Positions 1 to 9,826 of a stretch of 64,000 nt of DNA are shown piece after piece (position 1 is the stretch's first letter; every line of letters begins with the position of its first letter). Below the pieces are notes generated by a model. It worked only from the letters and a program-made list of their open reading frames with translations. It was not told where the DNA came from and made no database searches. Source of the DNA: RYN-230 sp963837335. Its GTDB lineage: Bacteria; Actinomycetota; Actinomycetes; Streptosporangiales; Streptosporangiaceae. Location: positions 1-64,000 of the forward strand of contig CAWINS010000044.1 of the NCBI GenBank assembly GCA_963837335.1, given 5' to 3'. The position numbers and the translations under genes are program-made.

Positions 1-1234
1 GTGAGCCAGATCGACGCCGGGGAGGCGATCACCCGGGCCCACCACGAGGAGTGGGCGCCGGGTGGTCGCCGCCCTGACCAGGCGTTTTGGTGACCTCGAC
101 ATCGCCGAGGAGGCGGCGGCCGAGGCGTTCGCGACCGCCGTCGAGCGGTGGCCGGCCGACGGCGTCCCCGCCAACCCCGGCGGCTGGCTGACCACCACCG
201 CCAACCGCAAGGCCATCGACCGGATCCGGCGCGAGAACAAGCGCGATGACAAGCAGAAGGAGGCCCAGCTGTTGTATGACGACGACCCGCCCGGGCCTCC
301 CGGCGTCATCGAGGACGACCGGCTCCGGCTGATCTTCACCTGCTGCCACCCGGCGCTCGCGATGGAGACCCGCATGGCGCTGACGCTGCGCATGGTCGGC
401 GGTCTGACCGTGCCCGAGATCGCCCGGGCCTTCCTGGTGCCGGAGACCACCGTGGGGCAGCGGATCACCCGCGCGAAAGCCAAGATCAAGACGGCTCGCA
501 TCCCTTACCGGGTGCCGTCCGCCGCGGATCTCCCGGGACGCGTCTCCGGCGTACTCGCCGTCCTGTACCTCGTCTTCAACGAGGGCTACCTGGCGACCGG
601 CCCCGGCACCGATCCGGTACGTCACGACCTGACCGCCGAGGCGATCCGGCTCACTCGGCTGATCCGGGCCTTCATGCCGGAGGACGGTGAGGTGGCCGGG
701 CTGCTGGCGCTGATGCTCCTCATCGAGGCCCGCCGCACCGCCCGGGTTTCGGCGAGCGGCGAACTGGTCACTCTCGGCGAGCAGGACCGTGGGACCTGGG
801 ACGCGGCGCTGGTCGCCGAGGGTCACCGGCTGGTGCGCGAGCGCCTGGCCGCCCGGGTGGCTCCAGGTCGCTACCAGATCCTCGCCGCGATCAACGCCGT
901 GCACACCTCCGCCCGCGACGTACGTGACACCGACTGGTCGCAGGTCGTCGCCCTCTACGACCAGCTCGTCCGCCTCGACCCCTCGCCGATCATCGCCCTC
1001 AACCGGGCCATCGCGGTCGCCGAGCTTGACGGCCCGGACGTGGCGCTGGCGGCCGTCGACCGTCTTGACGACAAGCTGGCCGGCTATCACGCCTACCATG
1101 CGGCCCGCGCCGACCTGCTCCGCCGGCTGGGCCGCAGTCAGGAGTCGCGCGCGGCGTACGGCAAGGCCATCGAGCTGGCGGGCAACACCGCCGAGACCGC
1201 CTACCTGACCCGCCGCCGCGACCAGCTGGGGTAG
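1..1234 (+). CDS. ECF42-type RNA polymerase sigma factor (frameshifted near base 58)
   Basis: Extracytoplasmic-function sigma factor with the long C-terminal helical/TPR-like extension (DUF6596) of the ECF42 group. Sigma region 2 covers roughly the first 80 residues. A region 4 helix-turn-helix follows (PEIARAFLVPETTVGQRITRAK), and the extension runs to the end. The group is usually linked to DGPF-domain proteins, which would lie upstream and outside the window. The first base begins a GTG codon whose frame reads VSQIDAGEAITRAHHEEWA, the expected N-terminus. The body of the protein lies one frame over, so there is one extra base at about 57-59 in GCGCCGGG. The start at base 1 is plausible, but the gene could begin earlier. 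Confidence 0.8.
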
Positions 1235-1285
1235 TGCCCGGCGAGGCCGCTGCCGGGTTCGGACTTTGAACCCTGCTGGCCGCGA

Positions 1286-1373
1286 TGGCGGAGGATAGGA
1301 GATTCGAACTCCTGAGGGGTTGCCCCCAACACGCTTTCCAAGCGTGCGCCCTAGGCCACTAGGCGAATCCTCC
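1286..1373 (-). tRNA. tRNA-Ser (anticodon GGA)
   Basis: Class II tRNA read from the complement. The 7-bp acceptor stem is GGAGGAT/ATCCTCC with discriminator G, and the CCA end is encoded at 1286-1288. The anticodon loop is CTTGGAAAG with GGA at its centre, decoding UCC/UCU. A long variable arm (TTGGGGGCAACCCC) and a T-arm with GTTCGAATC are present. These features identify a serine tRNA. Confidence 0.95.
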
Positions 1374-1596
1374 GCGGGCAAGCTTACCGGGAGCGCGGAC
1401 TCGCCGGACGCGGCATCGCGGACGAGGTGGCTCGGCCCGGGTGGCTGCGTACCGGCGGGTCGGTGCAGTCGGCTGCTACGAGGTGGCTGCGTGCAGGTGG
1501 CGGCCCGGCCGGTCACGCTGAGCCGCTCCGGGAGGCCGGCCCCCGCCAGGCGGGATGCGGCACGACCGCCCCCGCGTCGTGGCTAGACTGGTCCGC

Positions 1597-1685
1597 GACC
1601 CCCCGCACGGCGCTTATCCCGCCAACTCCCCCAGGGCCGGAAGGCAGCAAGGGTACGCGGGCTCTGGCGGGTGTGCGGGGGGTCC
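1597..1685 (+). ncRNA. ffs: Bacterial small signal recognition particle RNA (4.5S-type)
   Basis: Contains the conserved SRP domain IV core GGCCGGAAGGCAGCAAGGGT (1636-1655) inside a long hairpin. Its ends GACCCCCCGCAC (1597-1608) and GTGCGGGGGGTC (1673-1684) pair perfectly. This RNA joins Ffh to target nascent membrane proteins. Its position about 25 bases upstream of dnaX is the usual actinobacterial arrangement. Confidence 0.95.
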
Positions 1686-1710
1686 TTACCGGCACCGCGA
1701 GGGTGAGGTC

Positions 1711-3926
1711 ATGACCGGCGACGTGCCTAGCACCGTTCCTGTGGACCTGGACCGGCCCGGTGGCCCCCCGCCGCGCCTGGCGTTGTACCGCCGCTACCGG
1801 CCGGCGACGTTCGCCGAGGTCAAGGGTCAGGACCACGTCACAGAGCCGCTCCGGCAGGCGCTCCGCACCGGGCGGGTCAATCACGCTTACCTGTTCAGCG
1901 GGCCGCGTGGCTGCGGCAAGACGACCAGCGCGCGCATCCTGGCCCGCTCGCTGAACTGCGCGGAAGGACCCACCCCGGATCCGTGCGGCAAGTGCGAGTC
2001 CTGTATCGCGCTCGCCCCCGACGGTCCGGGCAGCCTCGACGTGATCGAGATCGACGCGGCCTCCCACGGCGGCGTGGACGACGCCCGGGACCTGCGCGAG
2101 CGGGCGTTCTACTCACCGGTGTCCGGGCGCTTCAAGATCTACATCATCGACGAAGCGCACATGGTGACCCGGGAAGGCTTCAACGCGCTCCTCAAGCTCG
2201 TGGAGGAACCCCCGCCCCACCTGAAGTTCGTGTTCGCGACCACCGAGCCGGAAAAAGTTATCGCCACCATCCGGTCGCGCACCCACCACTACCCGTTCCG
2301 CCTCGTGCCGCCCGCCATCCTGCGCGAACTGCTGGAGGAGATCCTCAGCGCGGAGCAGATCGGCTACGAGCCCGCGGTGCTGCCGCTGGTGGTCCGCGCG
2401 GGCGCCGGATCGGCCCGTGATTCCCTCTCCGTCCTGGACCAGTTGCTGGCCGGGGCCGGCGAGGAAGGGCTGCGCTACGACCGGACGGTCGCCCTGCTCG
2501 GCTACACCGACGAGAACCTCCTGGACGAGGTCGCGGACGCGTTCGCGACCCAGGACGGCGCCGCGGTGTTCCGCGCGGTGAACCGGGTGATGGAAGGCGG
2601 CCACGACCCCCGCCGGTTCGCCGCTGACCTGCTTGACCGGTTCCGCGACCTGATCGTGCTGGCCGCCGTGCCGGGTGCGGGCCAGACCGGCCTGCTCGAC
2701 ATGCCCGCGGACCGGCTCGACCGGATGACGGAGCAGGCGGGCCGGTTCGGCCAGGCGGAGCTGACCCGGGCCGCGGAAATCATCAGCGAGGGCCTGATCC
2801 AGATGCGCGGGGCCACATCGCCCCGGTTGCTGCTGGAACTCATGTGCGCCCAGATCCTGCTGCCGGGCGCGGCCTCGGGCGAGAAGGCGTTGCTGGTCCG
2901 GCTGGAGCGGCTGGAGCGCAGGCTCGAAGGCGCATCGGTCACGCCGTCGGACAGCCCGGCCGCCTCGGCCCCGGCTGCCCGCTCCGCCCCATCAGCTTCC
3001 TCGCCCCTCCGCCCCCTCCGCCACGGCCGCCACTTCCGCCCCGGCAGCCACATCGCGCGCGCCCGCCGCACCCGCTGGGCCCGCCGCTCCGCCCAAGACC
3101 GCGGCCCCGGCCGCCGCGAAGACCCCGGACCCGCCGGCCCCGGCCGCCGCGAAGACCCCGCCCGCGAAGACTGAGCCCCAGGCTGCCCAGCGAGCCGACG
3201 GGCCCGCTCCCGCCCGGCCCCGGCCGCCCGCGTCCTCCCCTTCACCGGCCCCCGCGTCCGCCCAGGGCGGCTCGCCGCCGTCCGCCACTTCCCCCCGGGG
3301 CGGAGCGCCCGCTCCGGCCGGTGCCGGAGCGTCTGCTCCGGCCGGTGCCACGCCTGCCGGCCCCCTCACCCGCGCCCGCGGCGACTGCCCCCGCGCCGCC
3401 CGCCGCCCACTCCGCCGGCGGGGTGTCCTCGGAGGTCGATAACGTCCGGCAACGCTGGCCGGAGATCCTCGAGGCGGTCAAGGGCCAGCGCCGGGTGGCC
3501 TGGATGCTGCTCAGCAACGCCACCGTGCACTCGGTCGAGGGCGGCGTGCTGACCGTCCTGTTTCCCCGGGAAGGCGACGCCAAGGGGTTCACCAGCAGCG
3601 GCTGTGACCGCGAGCTGATCAGTGCGCTGACGTCCGTGCTGGGGGTGAACCTGCGGATCAAGGCCATGTCCGCGGCGCAACTCGCCAGCACACCCGGGGC
3701 GCCGCGCAGCCCGCACGGCGGCCCGGATGAGTTGAGTGCGAGGGCCCCGGCGGCGGTGCAGATGCCTGCGCCTCCCCCGGAGGATCCCGGGCCACCGGAG
3801 GACCTGTCCGCGGAGGCGCAGCACGAGAGCGCCCCGGCTCAGCCGGTCAGCCCCGACCTGACCGGCATGGACCTCATCAAGCGCGAACTCGGCGGCCGCG
3901 TCATCGCCGAGATCGACGAACCCTGA
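1711..3926 (+). CDS. dnaX: DNA polymerase III subunit gamma/tau (two frameshifts in the linker)
   Basis: Clamp-loader ATPase of the replicative DNA polymerase. The Walker A motif is GPRGCGKT at residues 64-71. The DnaX zinc module uses C83, C92, C95 and C98, and Walker B is IYIIDEAHMV. The ATG at 1711 follows GGGTGAGG. The AAA+ part is in one frame to about base 3000. An Ala/Pro linker continues in the second frame to about 3360. The conserved C-terminal domain (from VDNVRQRWPEILEAVK) lies in the third frame and ends at 3926. Removing one C from the C4 run near 3003-3008 and one from the C5 run near 3361-3365 restores a single 738-residue reading. As written, translation would stop at 3174. 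Confidence 0.93.
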
Positions 3927-3937
3927 AGCCACCTCCG

Positions 3938-3995
3938 CGTTCGTGATCAAACGATTGGTGTCGCTATCACGACACCTATCCCATGATCACGAACG
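3938..3995. repeat. Nested inverted repeat between dnaX and ybaB
   Basis: The outer arms CGTTCGTGATCA (3938-3949) and TGATCACGAACG (3984-3995) are perfect 12-bp complements. Inside them, GGTGTCG (3957-3963) and CGACACC (3970-3976) form a second 7-bp hairpin. It starts 12 bases after the dnaX stop and has no T tract, so it is not a standard intrinsic terminator. A terminator-like or protein-binding role is possible. Confidence 0.7.
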
Positions 3996-4209
3996 GGTTC
4001 CGGGACTGGCGTGGGCCATGAGACCAACGAGGCTCCTGGGACACTGAACCTGGTCGCGCAACGCCATTCGCGAGGCGAGGCGCCCGGGGTGTCCCGCAGG
4101 CCTTAGGCTCGAACCGACAGGCCCGTGCACCGGCCCGGACCGGGGCGGCACGGCGGGCGTCCGAGTCGCCGCGCGAAGGTGCGGGCTGACGGTACCGAGT
4201 GAGGGCACA

Positions 4210-4644
4210 GTGGATCCTGGCGGCCAGATCGATATGCAGCAACTGCTCGCGGCAGCGCAGCAGATGCAGGACCAGCTTATGAACGCGCAGCAGGAACTCG
4301 CCGACACGGTGGTCGAGGGCAGTGCGGGCGGCGGCCTGGTGAAGGCCAAGGTCAACGGGCAGGGCGACCTGGTGGACCTGACCATCAGCCCGGCCGCCAT
4401 CGACGCCTCTGACCCGGCCGAGACGGCGCAGACCGTGGCCGACCTGGTCCTCGCGGCGGTCCGCGACGCCAACCGGGCCGCGGGTGAACTGCAGCAGGAG
4501 AAGATGGGGCCGCTCGCGTCCGGCATCGGGGCGCTCGGCGGAGCGGGCGACGTGCCCGGCATGCCCGGGATCCCGGGCATCGGGGACTTCCCTGGCCAGC
4601 CCCACGGCGGCGAGCCGCGCGGCGGCGGCGATCTGCGCGGCTGA
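4210..4644 (+). CDS. ybaB: YbaB/EbfC family nucleoid-associated protein
   Basis: 144-residue DNA-binding protein of the YbaB/EbfC family, which forms dimers and coats DNA, and is classically found between dnaX and recR. The N-terminal helix (MQQLLAAAQQMQDQLMNAQQ) and the core (VVEGSAGGGLVKAKVNGQG) are recognisable. The C-terminus is a Gly/Pro-rich tail. The GTG at 4210 is the likely start. The stop lies 8 bases before recR, consistent with one transcription unit. Confidence 0.9.
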   Translation: MDPGGQIDMQQLLAAAQQMQDQLMNAQQELADTVVEGSAGGGLVKAKVNGQGDLVDLTISPAAIDASDPAETAQTVADLVLAAVRDANRAAGELQQEKMGPLASGIGALGGAGDVPGMPGIPGIGDFPGQPHGGEPRGGGDLRG

Positions 4645-4652
4645 GCGCCCAC

Positions 4653-5252
4653 GTGTACGAAGGGATCGTCCAGAACCTCATCGACGAACTCGGCAGGCTG
4701 CCGGGCGTCGGTCCTAAAGGCGCGCAGCGCATCGCGTTCTACCTGCTCGCCACGGACGCCACGGACGTCCGGCGGCTGGCGTCGGTGCTGGTCGAGGTCA
4801 CCGAGCGGGTCCGGTTCTGCCGGATCTGCGGCAACGTGGCCGAGGAAGACGAGTGCCGCATCTGCCGTGATCCGCGCCGCGACCCGGCCGTCATCTGCGT
4901 GGTCGAGGAGCCCAAGGACGTCGCCACGATCGAGAAGATCCGCGAGTTCCGGGGCCGCTACCACGTGCTCGGCGGGGCGATCAGCCCGATCGACGGCGTC
5001 GGCCCGGAGGACCTGCGCACCAGGGAACTGATGGCGCGGCTGTCCGACGGCGCGGTGACCGAGGTCATCCTGGCCACCGACCCCAACCTGGAGGGCGAGG
5101 CGACCGCGACCTACCTGGCCCGGCTGCTCAAACCGCTGGGCCTCCGGGTGACCAGGCCGGCCAGCGGGCTGCCCGTCGGCGGCGATCTGGAGTACGCGGA
5201 TGAGGTCACGCTGGGCCGGGCGTTCGAGGGACGGCGGCTGCTCGATGTGTGA
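4653..5252 (+). CDS. recR: Recombination protein RecR
   Basis: 199-residue RecR, which acts with RecO and RecF to load RecA at gaps. The N-terminal helix-hairpin-helix contains LPGVGPKGAQRIAFYLL. The zinc finger uses C56, C59, C68 and C71. The Toprim domain follows (VICVVEEPKDV, then ATDPNLEGEATATYL), and the C-terminal GLPVGGDLEYADEVTLGRA is typical. GTG start at 4653. Full family length. Confidence 0.97.
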   Translation: MYEGIVQNLIDELGRLPGVGPKGAQRIAFYLLATDATDVRRLASVLVEVTERVRFCRICGNVAEEDECRICRDPRRDPAVICVVEEPKDVATIEKIREFRGRYHVLGGAISPIDGVGPEDLRTRELMARLSDGAVTEVILATDPNLEGEATATYLARLLKPLGLRVTRPASGLPVGGDLEYADEVTLGRAFEGRRLLDV

Positions 5253-5432
5253 TCCCGGCGGGCGGCGGCGTTCCCAAGTCCGACATGCAGACATACCTGA
5301 GGGTCGTCATGCTCGGCGCGCCGACGGGGGCGCGGCGTGTCCCGTGAATCCGGACCGGAGGACAGGCAGGCTGGGGACTCCTGAAGCGAGGCCCAGCGAC
5401 CCGCAGGACCGTACCCAGGCTGCGAGGAACCC

Positions 5433-5999
5433 ATGAGCACTGCTGACCAAGGATCGCCACCCGCGCCCGCGAGCGAGGGCTGGCACCCGCTGGCTGACCG
5501 GATCGCCGGGCAGGCCCGCGACTTCCTCGACGGGGTCGCTGCCCTGGCCCACGGTGAGGGAGGCGACGAGGCGGTCCCGTTGCTGCTCCTGGAGGTCTCG
5601 CAGATCCTGCTGGCCGGCGCGCAGCTCGGCGCGAGCAAGGACGTCATCCTCCCCGACAACTGGGAGCCCGACGTGGGCGCCGACCCGGACCTGGATTCGC
5701 TCCGGTCCGGCCTGGCGCGGCGGCTGGCCGACTACGACGAGTACGCCGAGCTGTTCGACCCCTATTCCGACACCGGGCTCACCCCGTTCCGCCTGTCTGA
5801 CGACCTGGCCGCGGTCGCGGCGGACCTGATCCACGGCCTGCAGCACTATGAGGCCGGCCGGTCCCTGGAAGCCCTGTGGTGGTGGCAATACTCCTACGTC
5901 AACCACTGGGGGACGCACGGCAGCGCGGCGCTGCGGGCCCTGCACGCGGTGCTGGCCCACGCCATGCTGGACGTCTCCGAGGAGTCCACGCTCGCCTGA
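5433..5999 (+). CDS. DUF5063 domain-containing protein
   Basis: 188-residue acidic, probably cytoplasmic protein of the DUF5063 family, of unknown function. It is commonly found between recR and the aspartate kinase gene in actinomycetes, as here. It is Trp/Tyr-rich near the end (ALWWWQYSYVNHWG). ATG at 5433. The 180 bases before it hold no other recognisable gene. Confidence 0.85.
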   Translation: MSTADQGSPPAPASEGWHPLADRIAGQARDFLDGVAALAHGEGGDEAVPLLLLEVSQILLAGAQLGASKDVILPDNWEPDVGADPDLDSLRSGLARRLADYDEYAELFDPYSDTGLTPFRLSDDLAAVAADLIHGLQHYEAGRSLEALWWWQYSYVNHWGTHGSAALRALHAVLAHAMLDVSEESTLA

Positions 6000-6095
6000 C
6001 CGCCAGGCGCCCCGGGGGAAAACCAGACCGGAGCTCCAGCCGGGGGTAGGTACACTCAAGCCGCCAGCAGCCGGAGCGGGAGGAGCGGCTCACCT

Positions 6096-7373
6096 GTGGC
6101 GCTTGTCGTGCAAAAGTACGGTGGATCCTCGGTGGCCGATGCCGACGGCATCAAGCGGGTGGCGCAGCGCATCGTCGCGACCCGCAAGGCCGGGCATTCC
6201 GTCGTCGTGGTGGTGTCCGCCATGGGCGACACCACCGACGAACTCCTCGATCTGGCCGCGCAGGTCAGCCCGCTGCCCCCGGGCCGCGAACTGGACATGC
6301 TGCTCACCGCGGGCGAGCGGATCTCGATGGCCCTGCTGGCCATGGCGATCGCCAACCTCGGCCTCGAAGCCCGCTCGTTTACCGGGTCCCAGGCCGGGGT
6401 GATCACCGACTCCGCACACGGCAAGGCGCGGATCATCGACGTGACCCCGGGCCGGATCACCGGCGCGCTGGCCGACGGGGCCATCCCGATCGTGGCCGGC
6501 TTCCAGGGCGTGTCACAGAACAGCAAGGACGTCACCACGCTCGGCCGGGGCGGCACCGATACCACGGCGGTGGCGCTGGCCGCGGCTCTCGAAGCTGATA
6601 TCTGCGAGATCTACACGGACGTGGACGGGGTGTTCACCGCCGATCCCCGGATCGTCCGCACCGCCCGCCGGATCCCGTGGATCAGCTACGAGGAGATGCT
6701 GGAGATGGCTGCGTGCGGGGCCAAGATCCTCCAGCTGCGGTGCGTGGAGTATGCCCGGCGCTACGAGATGCCGATCCATGTCAGGTCGTCGTTCAGCAAC
6801 CGCACGGGCACCATGATCAGCGAACCCAATGAGGAAACGGAGGCGGCCGGGGTGGAGCAGGCGATCATCTCCGGAGTCGCGCACGACCGGAGTGAGGCGA
6901 AGATCACGGTGGCCGGCGTACCCGACCGGGTCGGCGTGGCCGCGCAGATCTTCCGCATCGTGGCCGCGGCCGGCATCAACATCGACATGATCGTGCAGAA
7001 CATCTCCGCCGCCACCACGGGCCGCACCGACATCTCGTTCACGCTGCCCCGCGACGACGGCCAGGCGGCGATGGCGGCCCTGAACGGCGCGCAGCCGGAC
7101 ATCGGCTTCGACACGCTGCTCTACGACGACCGGATCGGCAAGGTGTCGCTGATCGGGGCGGGCATGCGCTCCCACCCGGGGGTGAGTGCCACCTTCTTCG
7201 GCGCGCTCGCCGACGCCGCGGTCAACATCGAGATGATCTCCACCTCGGAGATCAGGATCTCGGTGGTGGTGGACCAGAAGGACGTGGACGTCGCGGTCAC
7301 CGCCGCGCACCGGGCCTTCGACCTGGACGCCAGCGAGGTCGAGGCCGTGGTGTACGGGGGGACGGGCCGGTGA
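6096..7373 (+). CDS. ask: Aspartate kinase
   Basis: Phosphorylates L-aspartate, the first step towards lysine, threonine, methionine and diaminopimelate. At 425 residues it has normal length. The amino-acid kinase domain starts with VVQKYGGSSVAD and includes GRGGTDTTAVALAAALEAD and the YTDVDGVFTADPR segment. Two ACT domains for feedback control follow from about residue 265. GTG start at 6096. Its stop overlaps the asd start by four bases (GTGA), so the two are translationally coupled. Actinobacterial ask genes often have an internal start for a separate regulatory subunit; I could not confirm one here. Confidence 0.97.
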   Translation: MALVVQKYGGSSVADADGIKRVAQRIVATRKAGHSVVVVVSAMGDTTDELLDLAAQVSPLPPGRELDMLLTAGERISMALLAMAIANLGLEARSFTGSQAGVITDSAHGKARIIDVTPGRITGALADGAIPIVAGFQGVSQNSKDVTTLGRGGTDTTAVALAAALEADICEIYTDVDGVFTADPRIVRTARRIPWISYEEMLEMAACGAKILQLRCVEYARRYEMPIHVRSSFSNRTGTMISEPNEETEAAGVEQAIISGVAHDRSEAKITVAGVPDRVGVAAQIFRIVAAAGINIDMIVQNISAATTGRTDISFTLPRDDGQAAMAALNGAQPDIGFDTLLYDDRIGKVSLIGAGMRSHPGVSATFFGALADAAVNIEMISTSEIRISVVVDQKDVDVAVTAAHRAFDLDASEVEAVVYGGTGR

Positions 7374-8434
7374 GCGCCCGCCCCTCGGCCGCCAAGCCGA
7401 CGCTCGCCGTGGTGGGCGCGACCGGTGCCGTCGGCACGGTCATGCTCGACCTGCTGTCCACCCGTGACGACGTGTGGGGTGAGGTCCGGCTCATCGCCTC
7501 GCCCCGGTCGGCGGGCCGGCACCTGCGGGTCCGTGGCGCCGATATCGAGGTCCTGGCGCTGGCCCCCGAGGTGTTCGACGGCGTCAACGTGGCCATGTTC
7601 GACGTGCCCGACGAGATCTCCGCGCAGTGGGCCCCGGTCGCGGCGGAACGCGGCGCCGTCGTGGTGGACAACTCGGGGGCGTTCCGGATGGACCCTGAGG
7701 TCCCGCTGGTGGTGCCCGAGGTGAACCCCCAGGAGGCCGCGAACCGCCCCAAGGGCATCGTCGCCAACCCGAACTGCACCACGCTGTCGCTGATCGTCGC
7801 GGTGGCGGCGTTGCACCGCGCGTACGGCCTGGAAGAGATGGTGGTGAGCTCCTACCAGGCTGCCTCGGGTGCGGGCCAGGCCGGGATCGACACGCTGTAC
7901 GCCCAGCTGGACAAGACCGCCGGGTCGCGGATGCTCGGGCAGCGGGCCGGGGACCTGCGCGCCGCGGTCGGCGACTTCGGGCCGTTCCCCGCCCCCCTCG
8001 CGCTGAACGTGGTGCCGTGGGCCGGGTCGCTGAAGGCGGACGGCTGGTCCTCGGAGGAACTCAAGGTCCGCAACGAGTCCCGCAAGATCCTCGGCCTGCC
8101 CGGCCTCCGGGTGACCGCCACCTGCGTCCGGGTGCCCGTGGTCACCACCCATTCGGTCGCCGTGCACGCGATCTTTGGCCGCGAGGTGACCCGGTCCGGC
8201 GCGCAGCGGGTGCTCAGCGAGGCGCCCGGCGTCGTGCTCAACGACGACCCGGAACGCGGCGAGTTCCCCACCCCGGCCGACGTGGTGGGCACCGACCCGA
8301 CCTGGGTGGGCCGGGTGCGCCGGTCCCTGGACGACCCGCGCGCGGTGGACCTGTTCGTCTGCGGCGACAACCTGCGCAAGGGAGCCGCCCTGAACACCGC
8401 GCAGATCGCCGAGCTGGTCGCCGCCGCGCTCTGA
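7370..8434 (+). CDS. asd: Aspartate-semialdehyde dehydrogenase
   Basis: Reduces aspartyl phosphate with NADPH to aspartate semialdehyde, directly after Ask. 354 residues. The nucleotide-binding loop is VVGATGAVGTVML. The catalytic cysteine is in IVANPNCTT, and SSYQAASGAGQAG and the active-site histidine region CVRVPVVTTHSVAVH are present. The GTG start overlaps the ask stop. Confidence 0.97.
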   Translation: MSARPSAAKPTLAVVGATGAVGTVMLDLLSTRDDVWGEVRLIASPRSAGRHLRVRGADIEVLALAPEVFDGVNVAMFDVPDEISAQWAPVAAERGAVVVDNSGAFRMDPEVPLVVPEVNPQEAANRPKGIVANPNCTTLSLIVAVAALHRAYGLEEMVVSSYQAASGAGQAGIDTLYAQLDKTAGSRMLGQRAGDLRAAVGDFGPFPAPLALNVVPWAGSLKADGWSSEELKVRNESRKILGLPGLRVTATCVRVPVVTTHSVAVHAIFGREVTRSGAQRVLSEAPGVVLNDDPERGEFPTPADVVGTDPTWVGRVRRSLDDPRAVDLFVCGDNLRKGAALNTAQIAELVAAAL

Positions 8435-8493
8435 GCACCAAAGATCAAGATCAAGGCACGCAACGAGGACCGTCGCGCCCCCAGCCCGCCCCG

Positions 8494-9365
8494 CTAGCCG
8501 GCGGTATCGCCCGCCGGTGAAGGGTGGAACGACCACAGGGCCCGGTCCTCTACGGGCTCGTACCCGAGCCGCTGGTAGAGGGCGTTGCTGGTCGGGTTGG
8601 CCAGGTCGGTGAACAGCAGCACCTGATCGGCCCCGGCGTCCCGGGCCGCCTGGCTCACTGTGGCTGTCACGGCGCCCGCGTAACCCTTCCCCCGCAGGCC
8701 CGGCGGCGTGTACACCGGGCCGACCCGCACCTGGCCGGCCGCCATCCGGGTCAGCCCGGCCATGGACACCGGCTGGCCAGCGTCCTCCCACACGGTCAGC
8801 CCCCGGTAGGAGAGCCGGTCATCCACCATGGACACCAGATCCTCGGGGCCCGACTGCGCCTCCCGGTGGAACGCCTCCGACCAGGCGATGAGCAGGCTGC
8901 GGTCGGCCGGGCCGGCCACCCGGGCCTGGCCCGCCGGGCGCGGGTCGGGCCAGCGCAGCTCGCCGAGCCGGAACAGCCGGTTCCGCATCTGCAACTCGAT
9001 GGCGTCGCCGGTCACCTCGTGCCAGGCGCGGGCGAACGCTTCCGCGCTCCCGGGATCGGCGTTCACTCCCTGGACCGGATGCGACCGGGCGGCCAGCACC
9101 TGGGCCAGCGCCGCGCGGCGGGCCCGGGCACGCTGGTCAGCGCCACCGGGAACGGCGGCGTGTGCAGGAACGCGGCGCTGACCTCGCCGTCTGGACCCTG
9201 CCACCAGCCGAAGAGGGGTGCGATGGCGCCGTAGGCGGCCGGCCCGGCGGCCCGCAGCGTCTCCATGACCCCGAGCAGGATGGTGTTCTCCGCGGGGCGC
9301 TCGGACAGCAGGCCACCCGCCGTGGCCGCGTATTCGGGCAGGCTGTCACTCAGGAACCAGGGCAT
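8494..9365 (-). CDS. GNAT family N-acetyltransferase (one frameshift near 9123)
   Basis: Acetyltransferase of about 290 residues. The N-terminal part (start ATG at 9365, MPWFLSDSLPEYAATAGGLL) and the catalytic C-terminal part lie in different frames that join at about 9121-9129 in CCCGGGCCC. The C-terminal half carries the acetyl-CoA loop VYTPPGLRGKGYAGAVTATVS and then LLFTDLANPTSNALYQRLGY, the usual GNAT ending. The substrate is unknown. It converges on asd with a gap of about 60 bases. A single-base error or a real mutation would both explain the break. Confidence 0.8.
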
Positions 9366-9826
9366 CCCTCATGGTGACGGCGCCCGCCCGCATCGCGCAG
9401 CCCATTTTCCGGCCGTCCCGGCGCGGCTCCGCCCCACCTGCCGGCGGGCTGGTCGGTCCGGGGAGCAGCCCCGATGACATTTCTGTCACATTCATGCCTT
9501 TCTCCCACGCTCTGGTGGCCCGGGGCCACGCCTCCGGGGACCCTGGCTGCGGGGGTTGTGAGGGGGCCCGCTGGGAGCCGCGTGAGGGTCTGCGCGGCGG
9601 TGCGCGGGAGCCTTCCGAAACCCGGCGCTGACGTGCGGTAACAGCACTCTGCGTCACTTTCTATATCGTTTCGTTGCGAAGCTGGAATCGCCCGCGATAG
9701 CATCCTCTTCAGCCCGGTAGAGAAGCGGGATCTCCCGGGGTTGGCGAAGTTGCCAATGTTCGAGCTATTCAGTCTTTAGTAGCCAGACAATGGTAGGTAG
9801 CTGAGCAGCTCCTCCCGGGAGGCAAC
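9366..9826. other. Intergenic region, 461 bp
   Basis: No coding region is supported here. The part from about 9650 to 9820 is less GC-rich than its surroundings and probably holds the promoter of the downstream membrane protein gene. It contains a small inverted repeat, TTGGC..GCCAA, at 9741-9756. A ribosome-binding site (GGGAGG) lies just before the GTG at 9827. Confidence 0.5.

Noticed and set aside
1711..3174. dnaX encoding only a gamma-like short product by programmed frameshifting
   Set aside because: Two successive shifts at C runs with an intact Ala/Pro linker between them fit homopolymer errors better, and I see no slippery A-rich heptamer with stimulators.
7121..8791. Long minus-strand reading opposite ask/asd
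   Set aside because: Mirror of the well-supported ask and asd genes, with a shadow-frame composition.
9371..9657. Small genes in the gap before the haem protein gene
   Set aside because: Overlapping readings on both strands, Arg/Pro-rich, without a good ribosome-binding site or recognised family.
9741..9756. Operator before the haem protein gene (TTGGC..GCCAA)
   Set aside because: Five-base arms are too short to stand out from chance in GC-rich sequence.
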